Source of the DNA: Rubrivivax sp.
Lineage (GTDB): Bacteria > Pseudomonadota > Gammaproteobacteria > Burkholderiales > Burkholderiaceae_C
Length of the DNA stretch: 38,080 bases
NCBI GenBank assembly: GCA_030680415.1
Contig: JAUXVE010000136.1
Coordinates: forward strand, 1-38,080
Reading direction: 5' to 3'
Shown here: piece by piece, positions 8,171-17,259 of the stretch
Numbering within the stretch: position 1 is the stretch's first letter
How the letters are laid out: the number at the start of each line of letters is the position of its first letter
Position numbers and translations under genes: made by a program
The notes under the pieces: generated by a model
Databases searched by the model: none
Seen by the model: the letters and a program-made list of their open reading frames with translations, nothing else
What the model was told of the DNA's origin: nothing

Positions 8171-9145
8171 ATGTCACAAACGCCCGCCACACCCGCCAAG
8201 GCTTTCGCCAGCCAGGCCGATCTCGAAGACAAGAAGATCAGCTTCACCAAGCTGTCCGAGCACGCCTACGCGTACACCGCCGAGGGCGACCCCAACACCG
8301 GCATCGTGATCGGCGACGACGCGGTGATGGTCATCGACACGCAGGCCACGCCGGCGATGGCGCAGGACGTCATCCGCCGCATCCGCGAGGTCACCGGCAA
8401 GCCCGTCAAGTACGTCGTGCTGAGCCACTACCACGCGGTGCGCGTGCTCGGCGCCAGCGCCTACCGGCCCGAGCAGATCATCGCCAGCGACGACACGCTG
8501 AGCCTGATCAGGGAGCGCGGCGAGCAGGACAAGGCCAGCGAGATCGGCCGCTTCCCGCGCCTGTTCCGCGCCGTCGAGAGCGTGCCGCCGGGGCTGACCT
8601 GGCCGACCATCACGTTCAGCGGCAAGATGACGCTGTGGCTGGGCAAGCTGGAGGTGCAACTGCTGCAACTCGGCCGTGGCCATACCAAGGGCGACACCGT
8701 GGTCTGGCTGCCGGCCGAGCGCATCCTGTTCAGCGGCGACCTGGTGGAGTACGACGCCACGCCCTATGCCGGCGACGCCTACTTCACCGACTGGCCGCAG
8801 ACGCTGGACCATGTCGCAGCGCTCGAGCCCGTCAAGCTGGTGCCCGGCCGCGGCCCGGCGCTGGAATCCGAAGCCCAGGTCGCCGCCGGCCTGGCCGGCA
8901 CGCGCAGCTTCATCGCCGACGTCTACGCCAGCGTGAAGGCCGGCGCTGCGGCGGGCAAGGACCTCAACACCGTCTACCGCGAGACGCTGGCAGCCGTGCG
9001 CCCGAAGTACGGCCACTGGGTGATCTTCGACCACTGCATGCCCTTCGACGTGTCGCGCGCCTACGACGAGGCCACCTCGCACAGCGACCCGCGCATCTGG
9101 ACCGCCGAGCGCGACATCGAGATGTGGAAGACGCTCGAAGCCTGA
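8171..9145 (+). CDS. Metallo-beta-lactamase-fold protein with altered metal motif
   Basis: The 324-residue product has the metallo-beta-lactamase fold order: a beta sheet with TGIVIGDDAVMVIDTQAT, a His motif, GRGHTKGDTVVWLP and ILFSGDLVEYDATPY. The hallmark HxHxDH is replaced by H86-Y-H88-A-V-R91, so the Asp and third His of the metal site are missing, while the later His and Asp remain. Activity may therefore differ from classic hydrolases. The ATG at 8171 matches the start of the conserved protein. The downstream monooxygenase begins 12 bases after its stop, placing it first in the homogentisate operon. Its reaction is unknown; hydrolysis of a pathway ester or lactone is a guess. Confidence 0.85.
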   Translation: MSQTPATPAKAFASQADLEDKKISFTKLSEHAYAYTAEGDPNTGIVIGDDAVMVIDTQATPAMAQDVIRRIREVTGKPVKYVVLSHYHAVRVLGASAYRPEQIIASDDTLSLIRERGEQDKASEIGRFPRLFRAVESVPPGLTWPTITFSGKMTLWLGKLEVQLLQLGRGHTKGDTVVWLPAERILFSGDLVEYDATPYAGDAYFTDWPQTLDHVAALEPVKLVPGRGPALESEAQVAAGLAGTRSFIADVYASVKAGAAAGKDLNTVYRETLAAVRPKYGHWVIFDHCMPFDVSRAYDEATSHSDPRIWTAERDIEMWKTLEA

Positions 9146-9157
9146 GCAGGCCCCGGC

Positions 9158-10849
9158 GTGCTCAAGACCTACACCTGGCCTCATTACGCCTACCAGCGGC
9201 CGCCCGAGCTGGGCCAGGCTGCCGTGCGCCGCGTGCCCTTGGTGGTGGTCGGTGCCGGCCCGGTGGGACTGAGCGCCGCCATCGACGCCGCACTGCGCGG
9301 CCTGCCGGTGCTGCTGCTGGACGAAGACGACACCGTCAGCGTCGGCTCGCGCGGCGTCTGCTACGCCAAGCGCACGCTGGAGATCTTCGACCGCCTGGGT
9401 GTCGGCGACGCGGTGGTCGACAAGGGCGTGACCTGGAACGTCGGCCGCACCTTCCACCACGACAGCGAGGTCTTTGCCTTCAACCTGCTGCCCGAGGCCG
9501 GCCACCGGCGGCCGGGCATGGTGAATCTGCAACAGTACCACCTGGAGCAGACCCTGGTGGAGCGTGCCGCACGACTGCCGGGCATCGACCTGCGTTGGCG
9601 GCACAAGGTGGTGGGCGTGACGCAGAACGATGCACTTGCCAGCGTCGATGTCGAGACCGCCGACGGCAACTACACCCTGCACTGCGACTGGCTCATCGTC
9701 GCCGACGGCGCGCGCAGCCCGATCCGCCGTGCGCTCGGACTGGACATCGAAGGCAAGGTCTTCCAGGACCGTTTCCTCATCGCCGACGTCGTGCTCGACG
9801 GCGAGCCTTTCCCGGCCGACCGCACCGAGCGCCGCTTCTGGTTCGACCCGCCTTTCCACCCCGGCCAGAGTGCGCTGATGCACCGCGAAGCCGACAGCGT
9901 CTGGCGCATCGACTTCCAGCTCGGCTGGGACGCCGACCCGGAGGCCGAGAAACAGCCCGCGCGGGTGACGCCGCGCATCCGCGCCTTGCTCGACAGCCAG
10001 GGTTACACCGACATCGGCTTCGAGCTCGAATGGGTCAGCGTCTACACCTTCCAGTGCCGGCGCATGGCCAGCTTCCGCCACGGCCGGCTGCTGTTCGTGG
10101 GCGACGCGGCGCACCAGGTCTCGCCCTTCGGTGCCCGCGGCGCCAACTCCGGCGTGCAGGACACCGACAACCTGCTGTGGAAGCTGCAGCTGGTGACCAG
10201 CGGCGCGGCGCCGGCGTCGCTGCTCGACAGCTACAGCGCAGAGCGCACTTTCGCCGCCGACGAGAACCTGCTCAACAGCACCCGTGCCACCGACTTCATG
10301 ACGCCCAAGAGCCGCGCCGCAAAGGTGTTGCGCGACGCCGTGCTGTCCTTGGCCGAAGAGCTGCCGATGGGCCGCGCGCTGGTCAACAGCGGGCGGCTGT
10401 CGGTGCCGGCGCTGCTGACGGCGTCGCCGCTGAATACGCCCGACGCCGACGCCTTCGACGGCTGGATGCTGCCCGGTGCGCCGCTCGACGACGCGCCGGT
10501 GCGCGCCGCCGGCCGGCCCGGCTGGCTGCTGCCGCACACCGGCCACGGCTTCGTCCTGATGCACTTCGGCACCCCGGACGCGGCGCAGCGCGACGCCCTC
10601 GACGCGCTGGCGCGTGGCGCTGTTCCCCTGCACCCGCTCGTGGTCATGCCACCCGGCCAGCCCGGCCCGGCGGATCTGCCGTGCCTGGAAGACTGCGAAG
10701 GCCGGGTGGCCCGCCGCTTCGACGCCCGCCCCGGCACCGCCTACCTCGTCCGGCCCGACCAGCACGTGGCCGCACGCTGGCGCCGCTTCGACGCCAGCGC
10801 GGTGCGCGCCGCGCTGGCGCGTGCCACCGGCCAGGAGACGCTGCCATGA
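9158..10849 (+). CDS. FAD-dependent aromatic monooxygenase (MhaA-like)
   Basis: The 563-residue protein is a class A flavoprotein hydroxylase. It has the dinucleotide motif VVVGAGPVGLSAA (G32, G34, G37), a DG motif in LIVADGARSPIRRALGL, the GD motif LLFVGDAAHQVSPFGARG around D316, and a thioredoxin-like C-terminal domain as in MhpA/PheA-type hydroxylases. The start is a GTG with AGCAGG upstream. It lies between the metallo-lactamase-fold gene and a DUF2783 gene, with homogentisate dioxygenase two genes on. The layout resembles the 3-hydroxyphenylacetate 6-hydroxylase pair MhaA/MhaB of Pseudomonas putida, which makes homogentisate. The substrate is therefore inferred from context, not read from residues. 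Confidence 0.88.
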   Translation: MLKTYTWPHYAYQRPPELGQAAVRRVPLVVVGAGPVGLSAAIDAALRGLPVLLLDEDDTVSVGSRGVCYAKRTLEIFDRLGVGDAVVDKGVTWNVGRTFHHDSEVFAFNLLPEAGHRRPGMVNLQQYHLEQTLVERAARLPGIDLRWRHKVVGVTQNDALASVDVETADGNYTLHCDWLIVADGARSPIRRALGLDIEGKVFQDRFLIADVVLDGEPFPADRTERRFWFDPPFHPGQSALMHREADSVWRIDFQLGWDADPEAEKQPARVTPRIRALLDSQGYTDIGFELEWVSVYTFQCRRMASFRHGRLLFVGDAAHQVSPFGARGANSGVQDTDNLLWKLQLVTSGAAPASLLDSYSAERTFAADENLLNSTRATDFMTPKSRAAKVLRDAVLSLAEELPMGRALVNSGRLSVPALLTASPLNTPDADAFDGWMLPGAPLDDAPVRAAGRPGWLLPHTGHGFVLMHFGTPDAAQRDALDALARGAVPLHPLVVMPPGQPGPADLPCLEDCEGRVARRFDARPGTAYLVRPDQHVAARWRRFDASAVRAALARATGQETLP

Positions 10850-11097
10850 ACCACCTCGTCACGCAGCCGAATTTCGGCACCCCCGGTGACCGCCATCGCC
10901 AGGCCTACACGCCCGGCGACGACTTCTACGAGATGCTGATCGATGGCCATCGTGGACTGTCGGACGAACAGAGTGAGCTGATGAACGCGCGACTGGTGCT
11001 GCTGCTGGCCAATCACATCGGCGACCTGCGCGTGCTGCATGAAGCCATCGCCGCGGCGCGTGCCGGCGTCGTGCCGCAGGGGGAGGCCGCGAAATGA
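10846..11097 (+). CDS. DUF2783 small protein, possible monooxygenase coupling protein
   Basis: This 83-residue acidic-to-neutral protein ([22 protein letters not shown], then [22 protein letters not shown]) is a predicted helical protein of the DUF2783 type. Its ATG overlaps the monooxygenase stop in an ATGA, and its own stop overlaps the hmgA start in another ATGA, so the three are strictly coupled. Small partner proteins of this size act as coupling subunits in the two-component 3-hydroxyphenylacetate hydroxylase. That role fits the position but is inferred. Confidence 0.82.
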   Translation: MNHLVTQPNFGTPGDRHRQAYTPGDDFYEMLIDGHRGLSDEQSELMNARLVLLLANHIGDLRVLHEAIAAARAGVVPQGEAAK

Positions 11098-12383
11098 GCG
11101 AACTGCGTTATCTCGCCGGCTTCGGCAACCAGTTCGAAAGCGAAGCCGTTCCCGGCGCGCTGCCCGTGGGCCGCAACAGCCCGCAGCGCCCGCCGCTGGG
11201 GCTGTACGCCGAGCTGCTGTCGGGCAGCGCCTTCACCGCGCCGCGGGCAGAGAACCGGCGCACCTGGATGTACCGGCGCCAGCCCAGCGTGCGCGCCGGT
11301 GCCTACGAGCCGCTGCCGCATGTCTACTGGAAGACCGGCGCCGCCGCAGGCGTGGCGGCGCCACCCGACCCGCTGCGCTGGCACCCGATCGAGGTGCCGG
11401 CCGCGCCGCTGGACTTCATCGACGGCCTGCGCACCATCGCCGTCAACGGCGACGCCGACGCGCAGACCGGCATCGCCGTGCACCTGGTGCTGGCCAATCG
11501 CAGCATGGATCGCGCCTTCGTCAACGCCGACGGCGAGATGCTGCTGGTGCCGCAGCAGGGGGCGCTGACGATCACCACCGAACTCGGCGTGCTGCAGGCG
11601 GCGCCGGGCGAAATCGTGCTGCTGCCGCGCGGCCTGGCCTTCAAGGTGGCGCTGGCGGGGCCGGCGCGCTGCTACGTCTGCGAGAACTACGGCGCGCCCT
11701 TGCGGCTGCCCGAACTGGGGCCGATCGGCTCCAACGGATTGGCCAACGCACGCGACTTCCTGGCCCCCGTGGCGGCCTTCGAAGTCGACCCGCAGCGCAC
11801 CCAGATCGTCAAGAAGTTCGGCGGCCGGCTCTGGCGCACCGAGGCCCCGGTGTCGCCTTTCGACGTCGTCGCCTGGCACGGCAACCTGGTGCCGTTCAAG
11901 TACGACACGGCGCGTTTCATGACCATCGGTTCGATCAGCTTCGACCACCCCGACCCGAGCATCTTCACCGTGCTGACGAGCCCGAGCGACACGCCGGGCA
12001 CCGCCAACTGCGACTTCGTCATCTTCCCGCCGCGCTGGCTGGTGATGGAGGACACCTTCCGCCCGCCCTGGTACCACCGCAACCTGATGAGCGAATTCAT
12101 GGGCCTGGTGCACGGCCAGTACGACGCCAAGCCCGAGGGTTTCCGCCCCGGCGGCATGAGCCTGCACAACGGCATGGTGCCGCACGGGCCCGACGCCGAG
12201 GCCTTCGAGAGGGCGTCGCAGGCGGAGCTGGTGCCGCAGAAGCTGGACGACACGCTGGCCTTCATGTTCGAAACGCGCTGGCGCCTGCGGCCGACCGAAT
12301 ACGCGATGACGGCGGCTGCGCTGGACCGGCGTTACGCCGACTGCTGGGCGACACTGGTGGACCGTTTCCACACCGACGCATGA
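11094..12383 (+). CDS. hmgA: Homogentisate 1,2-dioxygenase
   Basis: The 429-residue product matches HmgA end to end: [22 protein letters not shown] at the N-terminus, the cupin body, and the C-terminal iron site. The Fe(II) ligands are expected at H328 and E334 ([12 protein letters not shown]) and H364 ([13 protein letters not shown]). The enzyme opens the homogentisate ring to 4-maleylacetoacetate in tyrosine, phenylalanine and hydroxyphenylacetate breakdown in the cytoplasm. It overlaps the DUF2783 stop and the fahA start by four bases each. No maleylacetoacetate isomerase gene is in the window. Confidence 0.97.
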   Translation: MSELRYLAGFGNQFESEAVPGALPVGRNSPQRPPLGLYAELLSGSAFTAPRAENRRTWMYRRQPSVRAGAYEPLPHVYWKTGAAAGVAAPPDPLRWHPIEVPAAPLDFIDGLRTIAVNGDADAQTGIAVHLVLANRSMDRAFVNADGEMLLVPQQGALTITTELGVLQAAPGEIVLLPRGLAFKVALAGPARCYVCENYGAPLRLPELGPIGSNGLANARDFLAPVAAFEVDPQRTQIVKKFGGRLWRTEAPVSPFDVVAWHGNLVPFKYDTARFMTIGSISFDHPDPSIFTVLTSPSDTPGTANCDFVIFPPRWLVMEDTFRPPWYHRNLMSEFMGLVHGQYDAKPEGFRPGGMSLHNGMVPHGPDAEAFERASQAELVPQKLDDTLAFMFETRWRLRPTEYAMTAAALDRRYADCWATLVDRFHTDA

Positions 12384-13687
12384 GTGCTCACACCGACGCC
12401 AGCCACGAGCCGCTGCTGCGCAGCTGGGTCGCCTCGGCCAACCAGCCGGGGTGCGACTTTCCGATCCAGAACCTGCCGTTGGGCCGTTTCCGCCGCGCCG
12501 GCAGCGACGAGGCGCTGCGCGTCGGTGTCGCCATCGGCGACCATGTGCTCGACCTCCAGCTCGCGCTGGAACGTTCGCCGTGGCCGAATGGCGCGGCCGC
12601 ACTGCTCGAGCCACTGGCTGCCGGCGACCTGGCGGGCTACATGGCCATGGGTCGGCCGGCCTGGCGGGCGCTGCGCGCCGCGCTCTCGGCCGCGCTGGCC
12701 GAGGGCAGCGAGACCGGGCCCTTCCTCGAGCTCTGCCTGCTGCCGCAGGCACAGGCCGAGATGGCGCTGCCGTGCCGCATCGGCGACTACACCGACTTCT
12801 ACACCGGTATCCACCACGCGCTGGCGGTGGGCAAGCTCATGCGGCCGGACAACCCGCTGCTGCCCAACTACAAGTGGCTGCCCGTCGGCTACCACGGGCG
12901 GGCGTCGTCCATCACATTGGGCGGGCCGGTGAAGCGGCCGCAGGGCCAGACGCGCAGCAGCGGCGAGATGCCGCACTTCGGCCCCAGTCAGCGCCTGGAC
13001 CACGAGCTGGAGCTGGGCCTGTGGGTGGGCGTGGGCAATGAACTCGGCGCGCCCGTGGGCATGGACCGGGCCGACGACCGCCTGTTCGGCGTGACGCTGC
13101 TCAACGACTGGTCGGCGCGCGACATCCAGGGCTGGGAGTACCAGCCGCTGGGGCCCTTCCTGGCCAAGAACTTCTCGACCATGGTCTCGCCGTGGATCGT
13201 CACCTTCGACGCCCTGGCGCCGTTCCGCCGCCCGTTCACGCGGCCGGCCGGCGACCCGCCGCCCTTGCCTTACCTGGACTCGGAGGCCAACCGCGCGGCC
13301 GGCGCCGTCGACATCACGCTCGAGGCCTGGCTGCAGACCGCCCGCATGCGCGAGCAGGGCCTGCCGGCGCTGCGGCTGTCGCAGTCGAACGCACTCGACG
13401 CCTACTGGACGCCGGCGCAGCTGGTCGCCCACCACACCAGCAACGGCTGCAACCTGCAGACCGGCGACCTGCTGGGTACCGGCACGCTGTCGGGCGCGCA
13501 GCCGGGGCAGGGCGGGTCGCTGCTGGAGCTCACCGCCGGCGGCCGCCAGCCCCTGACCTTGCCCGACGGCGAACGGCGCACCTTCCTCGAAGACGGCGAC
13601 ACCGTCACGCTGCGCGCGTACTGCCAGGCCGCGGGCGCGGTGCGCATCGGGCTGGGCAGCGTGAGCGGGACCGTGCTGCCGGCCTGA
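12380..13687 (+). CDS. fahA: Fumarylacetoacetase
   Basis: The 435-residue product carries the fumarylacetoacetase signature: an N-terminal SH3-like domain ([23 protein letters not shown]), [32 protein letters not shown], the metal-site ELELGLWVG and the [26 protein letters not shown] loop. It cleaves fumarylacetoacetate to fumarate and acetoacetate, the last step of homogentisate breakdown. The ATG at 12380 overlaps the hmgA stop. The gene ends four bases before the convergent tetronate operon, leaving no room for a separate terminator. Confidence 0.96.
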   Translation: MSAHTDASHEPLLRSWVASANQPGCDFPIQNLPLGRFRRAGSDEALRVGVAIGDHVLDLQLALERSPWPNGAAALLEPLAAGDLAGYMAMGRPAWRALRAALSAALAEGSETGPFLELCLLPQAQAEMALPCRIGDYTDFYTGIHHALAVGKLMRPDNPLLPNYKWLPVGYHGRASSITLGGPVKRPQGQTRSSGEMPHFGPSQRLDHELELGLWVGVGNELGAPVGMDRADDRLFGVTLLNDWSARDIQGWEYQPLGPFLAKNFSTMVSPWIVTFDALAPFRRPFTRPAGDPPPLPYLDSEANRAAGAVDITLEAWLQTARMREQGLPALRLSQSNALDAYWTPAQLVAHHTSNGCNLQTGDLLGTGTLSGAQPGQGGSLLELTAGGRQPLTLPDGERRTFLEDGDTVTLRAYCQAAGAVRIGLGSVSGTVLPA

Positions 13688-13691
13688 GGAC

Positions 13692-14351
13692 TTACCAGGA
13701 CGCGCCGAAAGCCTGCCGCAGCGACTCGATCTGGGCTTCGCCCAGCGGCTGCGGCCGCGGTGACGTCAGCAGCCACAGCCGCGCCGTCTCTTCCAGCTCT
13801 TCCAGCACGGCACTGGCCTCGGCCGGTGTGCGGTGCCAGACGTTCGGCCCCAGGCGCTCCAGCATCACGGCACGGATCGGCGTGCCGCGTGCGGCCATGC
13901 CGTCGATGCGCGCGGCGACGAGATCCGCCACCGCCGGGTCGCCCGGCCGGTGGTAGGGGATCAGCGGCACATGGCCGACCTTCATCACGAAGTAGGGCGT
14001 GATCGGCGGCACGATGTCGTCGGCGCTCCATACGCCGGCCAGCGTCAGCGCGACGAGGTGCGTGCCGTGGGTGTGGATGACGCAGCGCGCCTCGGGTGCC
14101 GCTTCGTAGATCCGTCGGTGCAGCGCCAGCGTCTTGCTGGCGCGGTCGCCGCCGCTCTGCAGGCCCTGGGCGTCGATGCGCGCCAGCCGCGCCGGGTCGA
14201 GCGTGCCCAGGCAGGCGTCGGTGGGCGTGATCAGCCAGCCGTCGGGCAGGCGCACGCTGATGTTGCCGGCACTGGCGTGCACGTAGCCGCGCGCGTACAG
14301 CGACGCGCCGACGCGGCAGATCTCCTCGCGCGCAGCGTTTTCGGTGTTCAC
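13692..14351 (-). CDS. otnC: 3-oxo-tetronate 4-phosphate decarboxylase (class II aldolase)
   Basis: The 219-residue protein is a class II aldolase/adducin family member, with the phosphate-binding segment ASAGNISVRLPDGWLITPTDACLG and zinc ligands in VIHTHGTHLVALTLAG and LIPYHRPGDP. Together with an OtnK-type kinase and an LtnD-type dehydrogenase this identifies OtnC, which decarboxylates 3-oxo-tetronate 4-phosphate to dihydroxyacetone phosphate. The start is GTG at 14351, overlapping the otnK stop in GTGA, so it is the last gene of the coupled operon. Confidence 0.88.
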   Translation of the reverse strand: MNTENAAREEICRVGASLYARGYVHASAGNISVRLPDGWLITPTDACLGTLDPARLARIDAQGLQSGGDRASKTLALHRRIYEAAPEARCVIHTHGTHLVALTLAGVWSADDIVPPITPYFVMKVGHVPLIPYHRPGDPAVADLVAARIDGMAARGTPIRAVMLERLGPNVWHRTPAEASAVLEELEETARLWLLTSPRPQPLGEAQIESLRQAFGASW

Positions 14352-15598
14352 AGCCGTTCGAAGGCGCGGCTGAAGAAGTCGACACCGCCGAAGTTGCCCG
14401 ACTTCAGCGCCAGGTGCAGCCCGCGTTCGGCGGCATGGCACCAGGGCACGCCGGGGTCGATCTGCGGGCCGATGCGCAACTGGGTGATGCCCAGCGCCTG
14501 CACGCAGGCGCCCGAGGTCTCGCCGCCGGCGACCACGAGCTGGCGCACCCCGGCGGCCACCAGCCCGGCGGCCACGCTCGACAGCGTCTGCTCGACCAGC
14601 GCGCCGGCGCGTTCGCTGCCCAGTTGCGCCTGCACCGCGCGCACCGTGTCGGGGGCGGCCGTGGCATACACCAGCAGCGGCCGCGCACCGAGTTGCGGCA
14701 GCGCCCAGGCCAGCGCTGCGGCCGCCACGTCCTGCCCGGCGGCCACGCGCAACGCGTCGACCGCGTAGGCCGGCCCGCCGGCGGCGATGAAGGCCGCCAC
14801 CTGGGCGTTGGTCGCGGCCGAGCAGCTGCCGCTGACGATGGCGCGTGCGCCGCTTGCGGGCGGCAGGCTGGACGCCGCCGATCCCGGCGCCAGCCCGTGC
14901 AGCGCCGGCATACCGATGGCCAGCCCCGAGCCGGCGACGACGAGCTCGAGCGATTGCGCCGCCTGCGCCAGCACGAGCAGGTCGGCGTCGCTCACGGCGT
15001 CCGCAATGGCCAGCGTGCGGCCCTCGGCGCGCAATGCGGCGAAACGTTCCCGCACCGCGCCGGCACCCCGCGCCACGGTGCGCTGGTCGATGAGCCCGAC
15101 CTGGGCCCGACGGCACTGTGCCTGCAGCACGCGCACCAGGTTGGCGTCGGTCATGGGGGTGAGCGGGTGCTGGCGCATCGGGCTGTCCGACAGCAGCACG
15201 TCGCCGACGAACAGGTGGCCCTTGAAGACCGTGCGCCCGGCTTCCGGGAACGCCGGCGTGACGAGCGCGAGGTCGGCGCCGGTCTCGTCCAGCAGCGCCT
15301 CGGCCACGGGGCCGATGTTGCCCTGCGGCGTGGAGTCGAAGGTCGAGCAGACCTTGAAGTAGATCTGTGGCGCGCCCTGCGCGCGCAGCCAGCGCGCCGC
15401 CGCCAGCGATTCGGCCACCGCTGCGGCCACCGGCGCCGTGCGCGACTTCAGCGCCACCACCACGGCGTCGACATCGGGCACCGGCGCACGGGGCACGCCG
15501 ATGGTCTGCACCACGCGCATGCCGCCGCGCACCAGGTTGTTCGCCAGGTCGGTGGCGCCCGTGAAGTCGTCGGCGATGCAGCCCAGCAACAGGCTCAT
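14348..15598 (-). CDS. otnK: 3-oxo-tetronate kinase (DUF1537 family)
   Basis: The 416-residue protein has the two-domain DUF1537 (four-carbon acid sugar kinase) architecture. The N-terminal substrate domain has IADDFTGATDLANNLVRGG and FKVCSTFDSTPQGNIGP. The C-terminal nucleotide domain has VVAGGETSGACVQALGI and ends with LALKSGNFGGVDFFSRAF. OtnK phosphorylates 3-oxo-tetronate at O4 with ATP. The ATG at 15598 overlaps the dehydrogenase stop, and its stop overlaps otnC. Confidence 0.92.
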   Translation of the reverse strand: MSLLLGCIADDFTGATDLANNLVRGGMRVVQTIGVPRAPVPDVDAVVVALKSRTAPVAAAVAESLAAARWLRAQGAPQIYFKVCSTFDSTPQGNIGPVAEALLDETGADLALVTPAFPEAGRTVFKGHLFVGDVLLSDSPMRQHPLTPMTDANLVRVLQAQCRRAQVGLIDQRTVARGAGAVRERFAALRAEGRTLAIADAVSDADLLVLAQAAQSLELVVAGSGLAIGMPALHGLAPGSAASSLPPASGARAIVSGSCSAATNAQVAAFIAAGGPAYAVDALRVAAGQDVAAAALAWALPQLGARPLLVYATAAPDTVRAVQAQLGSERAGALVEQTLSSVAAGLVAAGVRQLVVAGGETSGACVQALGITQLRIGPQIDPGVPWCHAAERGLHLALKSGNFGGVDFFSRAFERL

Positions 15599-16488
15599 GC
15601 CTTGCCCTTCGGCAGCTCGATGCCGGGGAAGATCTTGATCACCGCACTGTCGTCTTCCCTGGCGTGGCCGGCGCTGGAGGCCTGCATGAACATCTGGTGC
15701 GCCGTGCTCGACAGCGGCAGCGGGAACTTGCTCGCGCGTGCCATGTCCAGCACCAGGCCCAGGTCCTTGACGAAGATGTCCACCGCCGACAGCGGCGTGT
15801 AGTCGCCGGCCAGCACATGGGCCATGCGGTTGCCGAACATCCAGCTGTTGCCGGCGCTGTTCGTGATGACCTCGTACAGCGCCGCCGGGTCCACGCCCTC
15901 GCGCAGGCCCAGCGCCATGGCCTCGGCGGCGGCGGCGATGTGCACGCCGGCCAGCAGCTGGTTGATGACCTTGACCTTGCTGCCGGCGCCGGCGCGGTCG
16001 CCCAGCTTGTAGACCTTGGCCGCCATCGCGTTCAGCGCCGGTTCGCATACGGCGTAGGCCTGGGGGCGGCCGGCGGTCATCATCGTCATCTCGCCGCTGG
16101 CGGCCTTGGCGGCGCCGCCGGAAATGGGTGCGTCCAGGTACAGCCGGCCCAACGCCTCGAGCCGCTGCTCGAAGCCGACCGAACGCTGCGGCTCGACGGT
16201 GGAGCACATCACGAACACGCTGCCGGGCGCCATCGCCGCGGCCACGCCGCCGCTGCCGAAGAGCAGGTCTTCGGTCTGCTCGGCGTCGACGACCACCGAC
16301 ACCACCACGGTGCAGACGGCCGCCAGCTCGGCGGCGCTGGCGCAGGCCGTGCCGCCATCACGGGCAAAGGCCGCGGCGACGCCGGACCGCAGGTCGAACA
16401 CGTGCACGGCGAAGCCGCCGCGGCGCAGCGACTGCGCCATGCCGCTGCCCATGGCGCCGAGGCCGATCACGCCCACCGCTGTTGTCAT
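15595..16488 (-). CDS. ltnD: L-threonate dehydrogenase-like (3-hydroxyisobutyrate dehydrogenase family)
   Basis: The 297-residue product belongs to the beta-hydroxyacid dehydrogenase family: the NAD-binding VGVIGLGAMGSGMAQSLRRGG at the N-terminus, the substrate loop DAPISGGAAKAASGEMT, and the catalytic Lys region GAGSKVKVINQLLAG. Beside otnK and otnC this best fits LtnD, which oxidises L-threonate to 2-oxo-tetronate. A related 3-hydroxyisobutyrate or erythronate activity cannot be excluded from sequence. GGAGG precedes the ATG at 16488, which also overlaps the VOC gene stop. Confidence 0.87.
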   Translation of the reverse strand: MTTAVGVIGLGAMGSGMAQSLRRGGFAVHVFDLRSGVAAAFARDGGTACASAAELAAVCTVVVSVVVDAEQTEDLLFGSGGVAAAMAPGSVFVMCSTVEPQRSVGFEQRLEALGRLYLDAPISGGAAKAASGEMTMMTAGRPQAYAVCEPALNAMAAKVYKLGDRAGAGSKVKVINQLLAGVHIAAAAEAMALGLREGVDPAALYEVITNSAGNSWMFGNRMAHVLAGDYTPLSAVDIFVKDLGLVLDMARASKFPLPLSSTAHQMFMQASSAGHAREDDSAVIKIFPGIELPKGKA

Positions 16489-17063
16489 CGAACCTCCTCC
16501 GCGCTCGAAGTGTGCGCGGGTCCGGCCGTGGCGGCGAATTCGCTTTCGTGCATCCAGGCGGCGTGCCGGGGCGCGCGCCTGGTCTGCGCCCACTCGTCCA
16601 GCATCGCCCACTTGACGGCGTCGAGCCGCGCCTTCATGTCGGCGGTGGCGGTGTCGGCGGCCAGTTCGAGGCGGTGGCCGTTGGGGTCGAAGAAGTAGAT
16701 CGACTTGAAGATGGTGTGGTCGGTGAGGCCCACCACCGGCACGCCATTGGCTTCCAGCTGCGCCTTCACGGTTTCCAGCGTGGCCACGCTGTCGACCTTG
16801 AAGGCGATGTGCTGCACCCAGTCCGGCGTGTTGGCGTCGCGGCCCATCGGCGCCGCATTCGGCAGTTCGAAGAAGGCCAGCACGTTGCCGCCGCCGGCGT
16901 CCAGGAAGACATGCATGTAGGGGTCGGGGGCGTGTGTGCTCGGCACCTGGTCTTCGGCGATGGCGAGCACGAAGTCCATGCCCAGGTTCTGCTGGTACCA
17001 AAGCACGGTGGCGCGTGCGTCGTGGCAACGGTAGGCGACGTGATGGATGCGCTGGATCGGCAT
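16485..17063 (-). CDS. VOC-family metalloprotein heading the tetronate operon
   Basis: The 192-residue protein is a glyoxalase/bleomycin-resistance (VOC) fold made of two beta-alpha-beta-beta-beta modules. A full set of possible metal ligands is visible: H8 (IHHVAYRC), E66 (AFFELPN), H85 (WVQHIAFKV) and E133 (GHRLELA). A helical tail of about 50 residues follows. It is the first gene of the ltnD-otnK-otnC operon and overlaps ltnD in an ATGA. Known tetronate operons carry an OtnI or Hyi-type isomerase, which is absent here, so this protein is a candidate for the 2-oxo- to 3-oxo-tetronate isomerisation. That is inference; a generic dioxygenase or lyase is the alternative. Confidence 0.85.
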   Translation of the reverse strand: MPIQRIHHVAYRCHDARATVLWYQQNLGMDFVLAIAEDQVPSTHAPDPYMHVFLDAGGGNVLAFFELPNAAPMGRDANTPDWVQHIAFKVDSVATLETVKAQLEANGVPVVGLTDHTIFKSIYFFDPNGHRLELAADTATADMKARLDAVKWAMLDEWAQTRRAPRHAAWMHESEFAATAGPAHTSSAEEVR

Positions 17064-17116
17064 GGCGGGTCTCCGGTGCGGAAGGAAGGCGATGGTGGCG
17101 GTGGCTGGCTGGAGGT

Positions 17117-17136
17117 GGCTTGACCGGCATCAAGCC
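17117..17136 (+). promoter_or_regulatory. FNR/ANR-like box upstream of the universal stress gene
   Basis: TTGACCGGCATCAA at 17120-17133 matches the FNR/ANR/DNR consensus TTGAT-N4-ATCAA in nine of ten fixed positions, and it lies in a perfect GGCTTGA-N6-TCAAGCC palindrome. It sits about 125 bases before the usp start, in the gap shared with the divergent tetronate operon. Oxygen-responsive control of Usp genes by FNR-type regulators is common; activity here is inferred. Confidence 0.55.
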
Positions 17137-17259
17137 GGGCCGGCGTGGGTGCAGTTTGCGCCAGCGCAAGGAGTCGGCGGGACCAGTTGTCTAGATTGGG
17201 AGGGTGTATGGGCCGGCGCGCTTTTCCGGAGGTGCTGGCCGCAGCAGGAGAACCCCACC

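Noticed and set aside
8174..10765. 863-residue minus-strand frame
   Set aside because: Antisense shadow of two plus-strand enzymes with no motif or ribosome site.
7936..10845. Long plus-strand frame running through the metallo-lactamase-fold and monooxygenase genes
   Set aside because: Only its last 83 codons (DUF2783) are real; the rest is out of frame with two recognisable enzymes and is Arg/Ala low-complexity.
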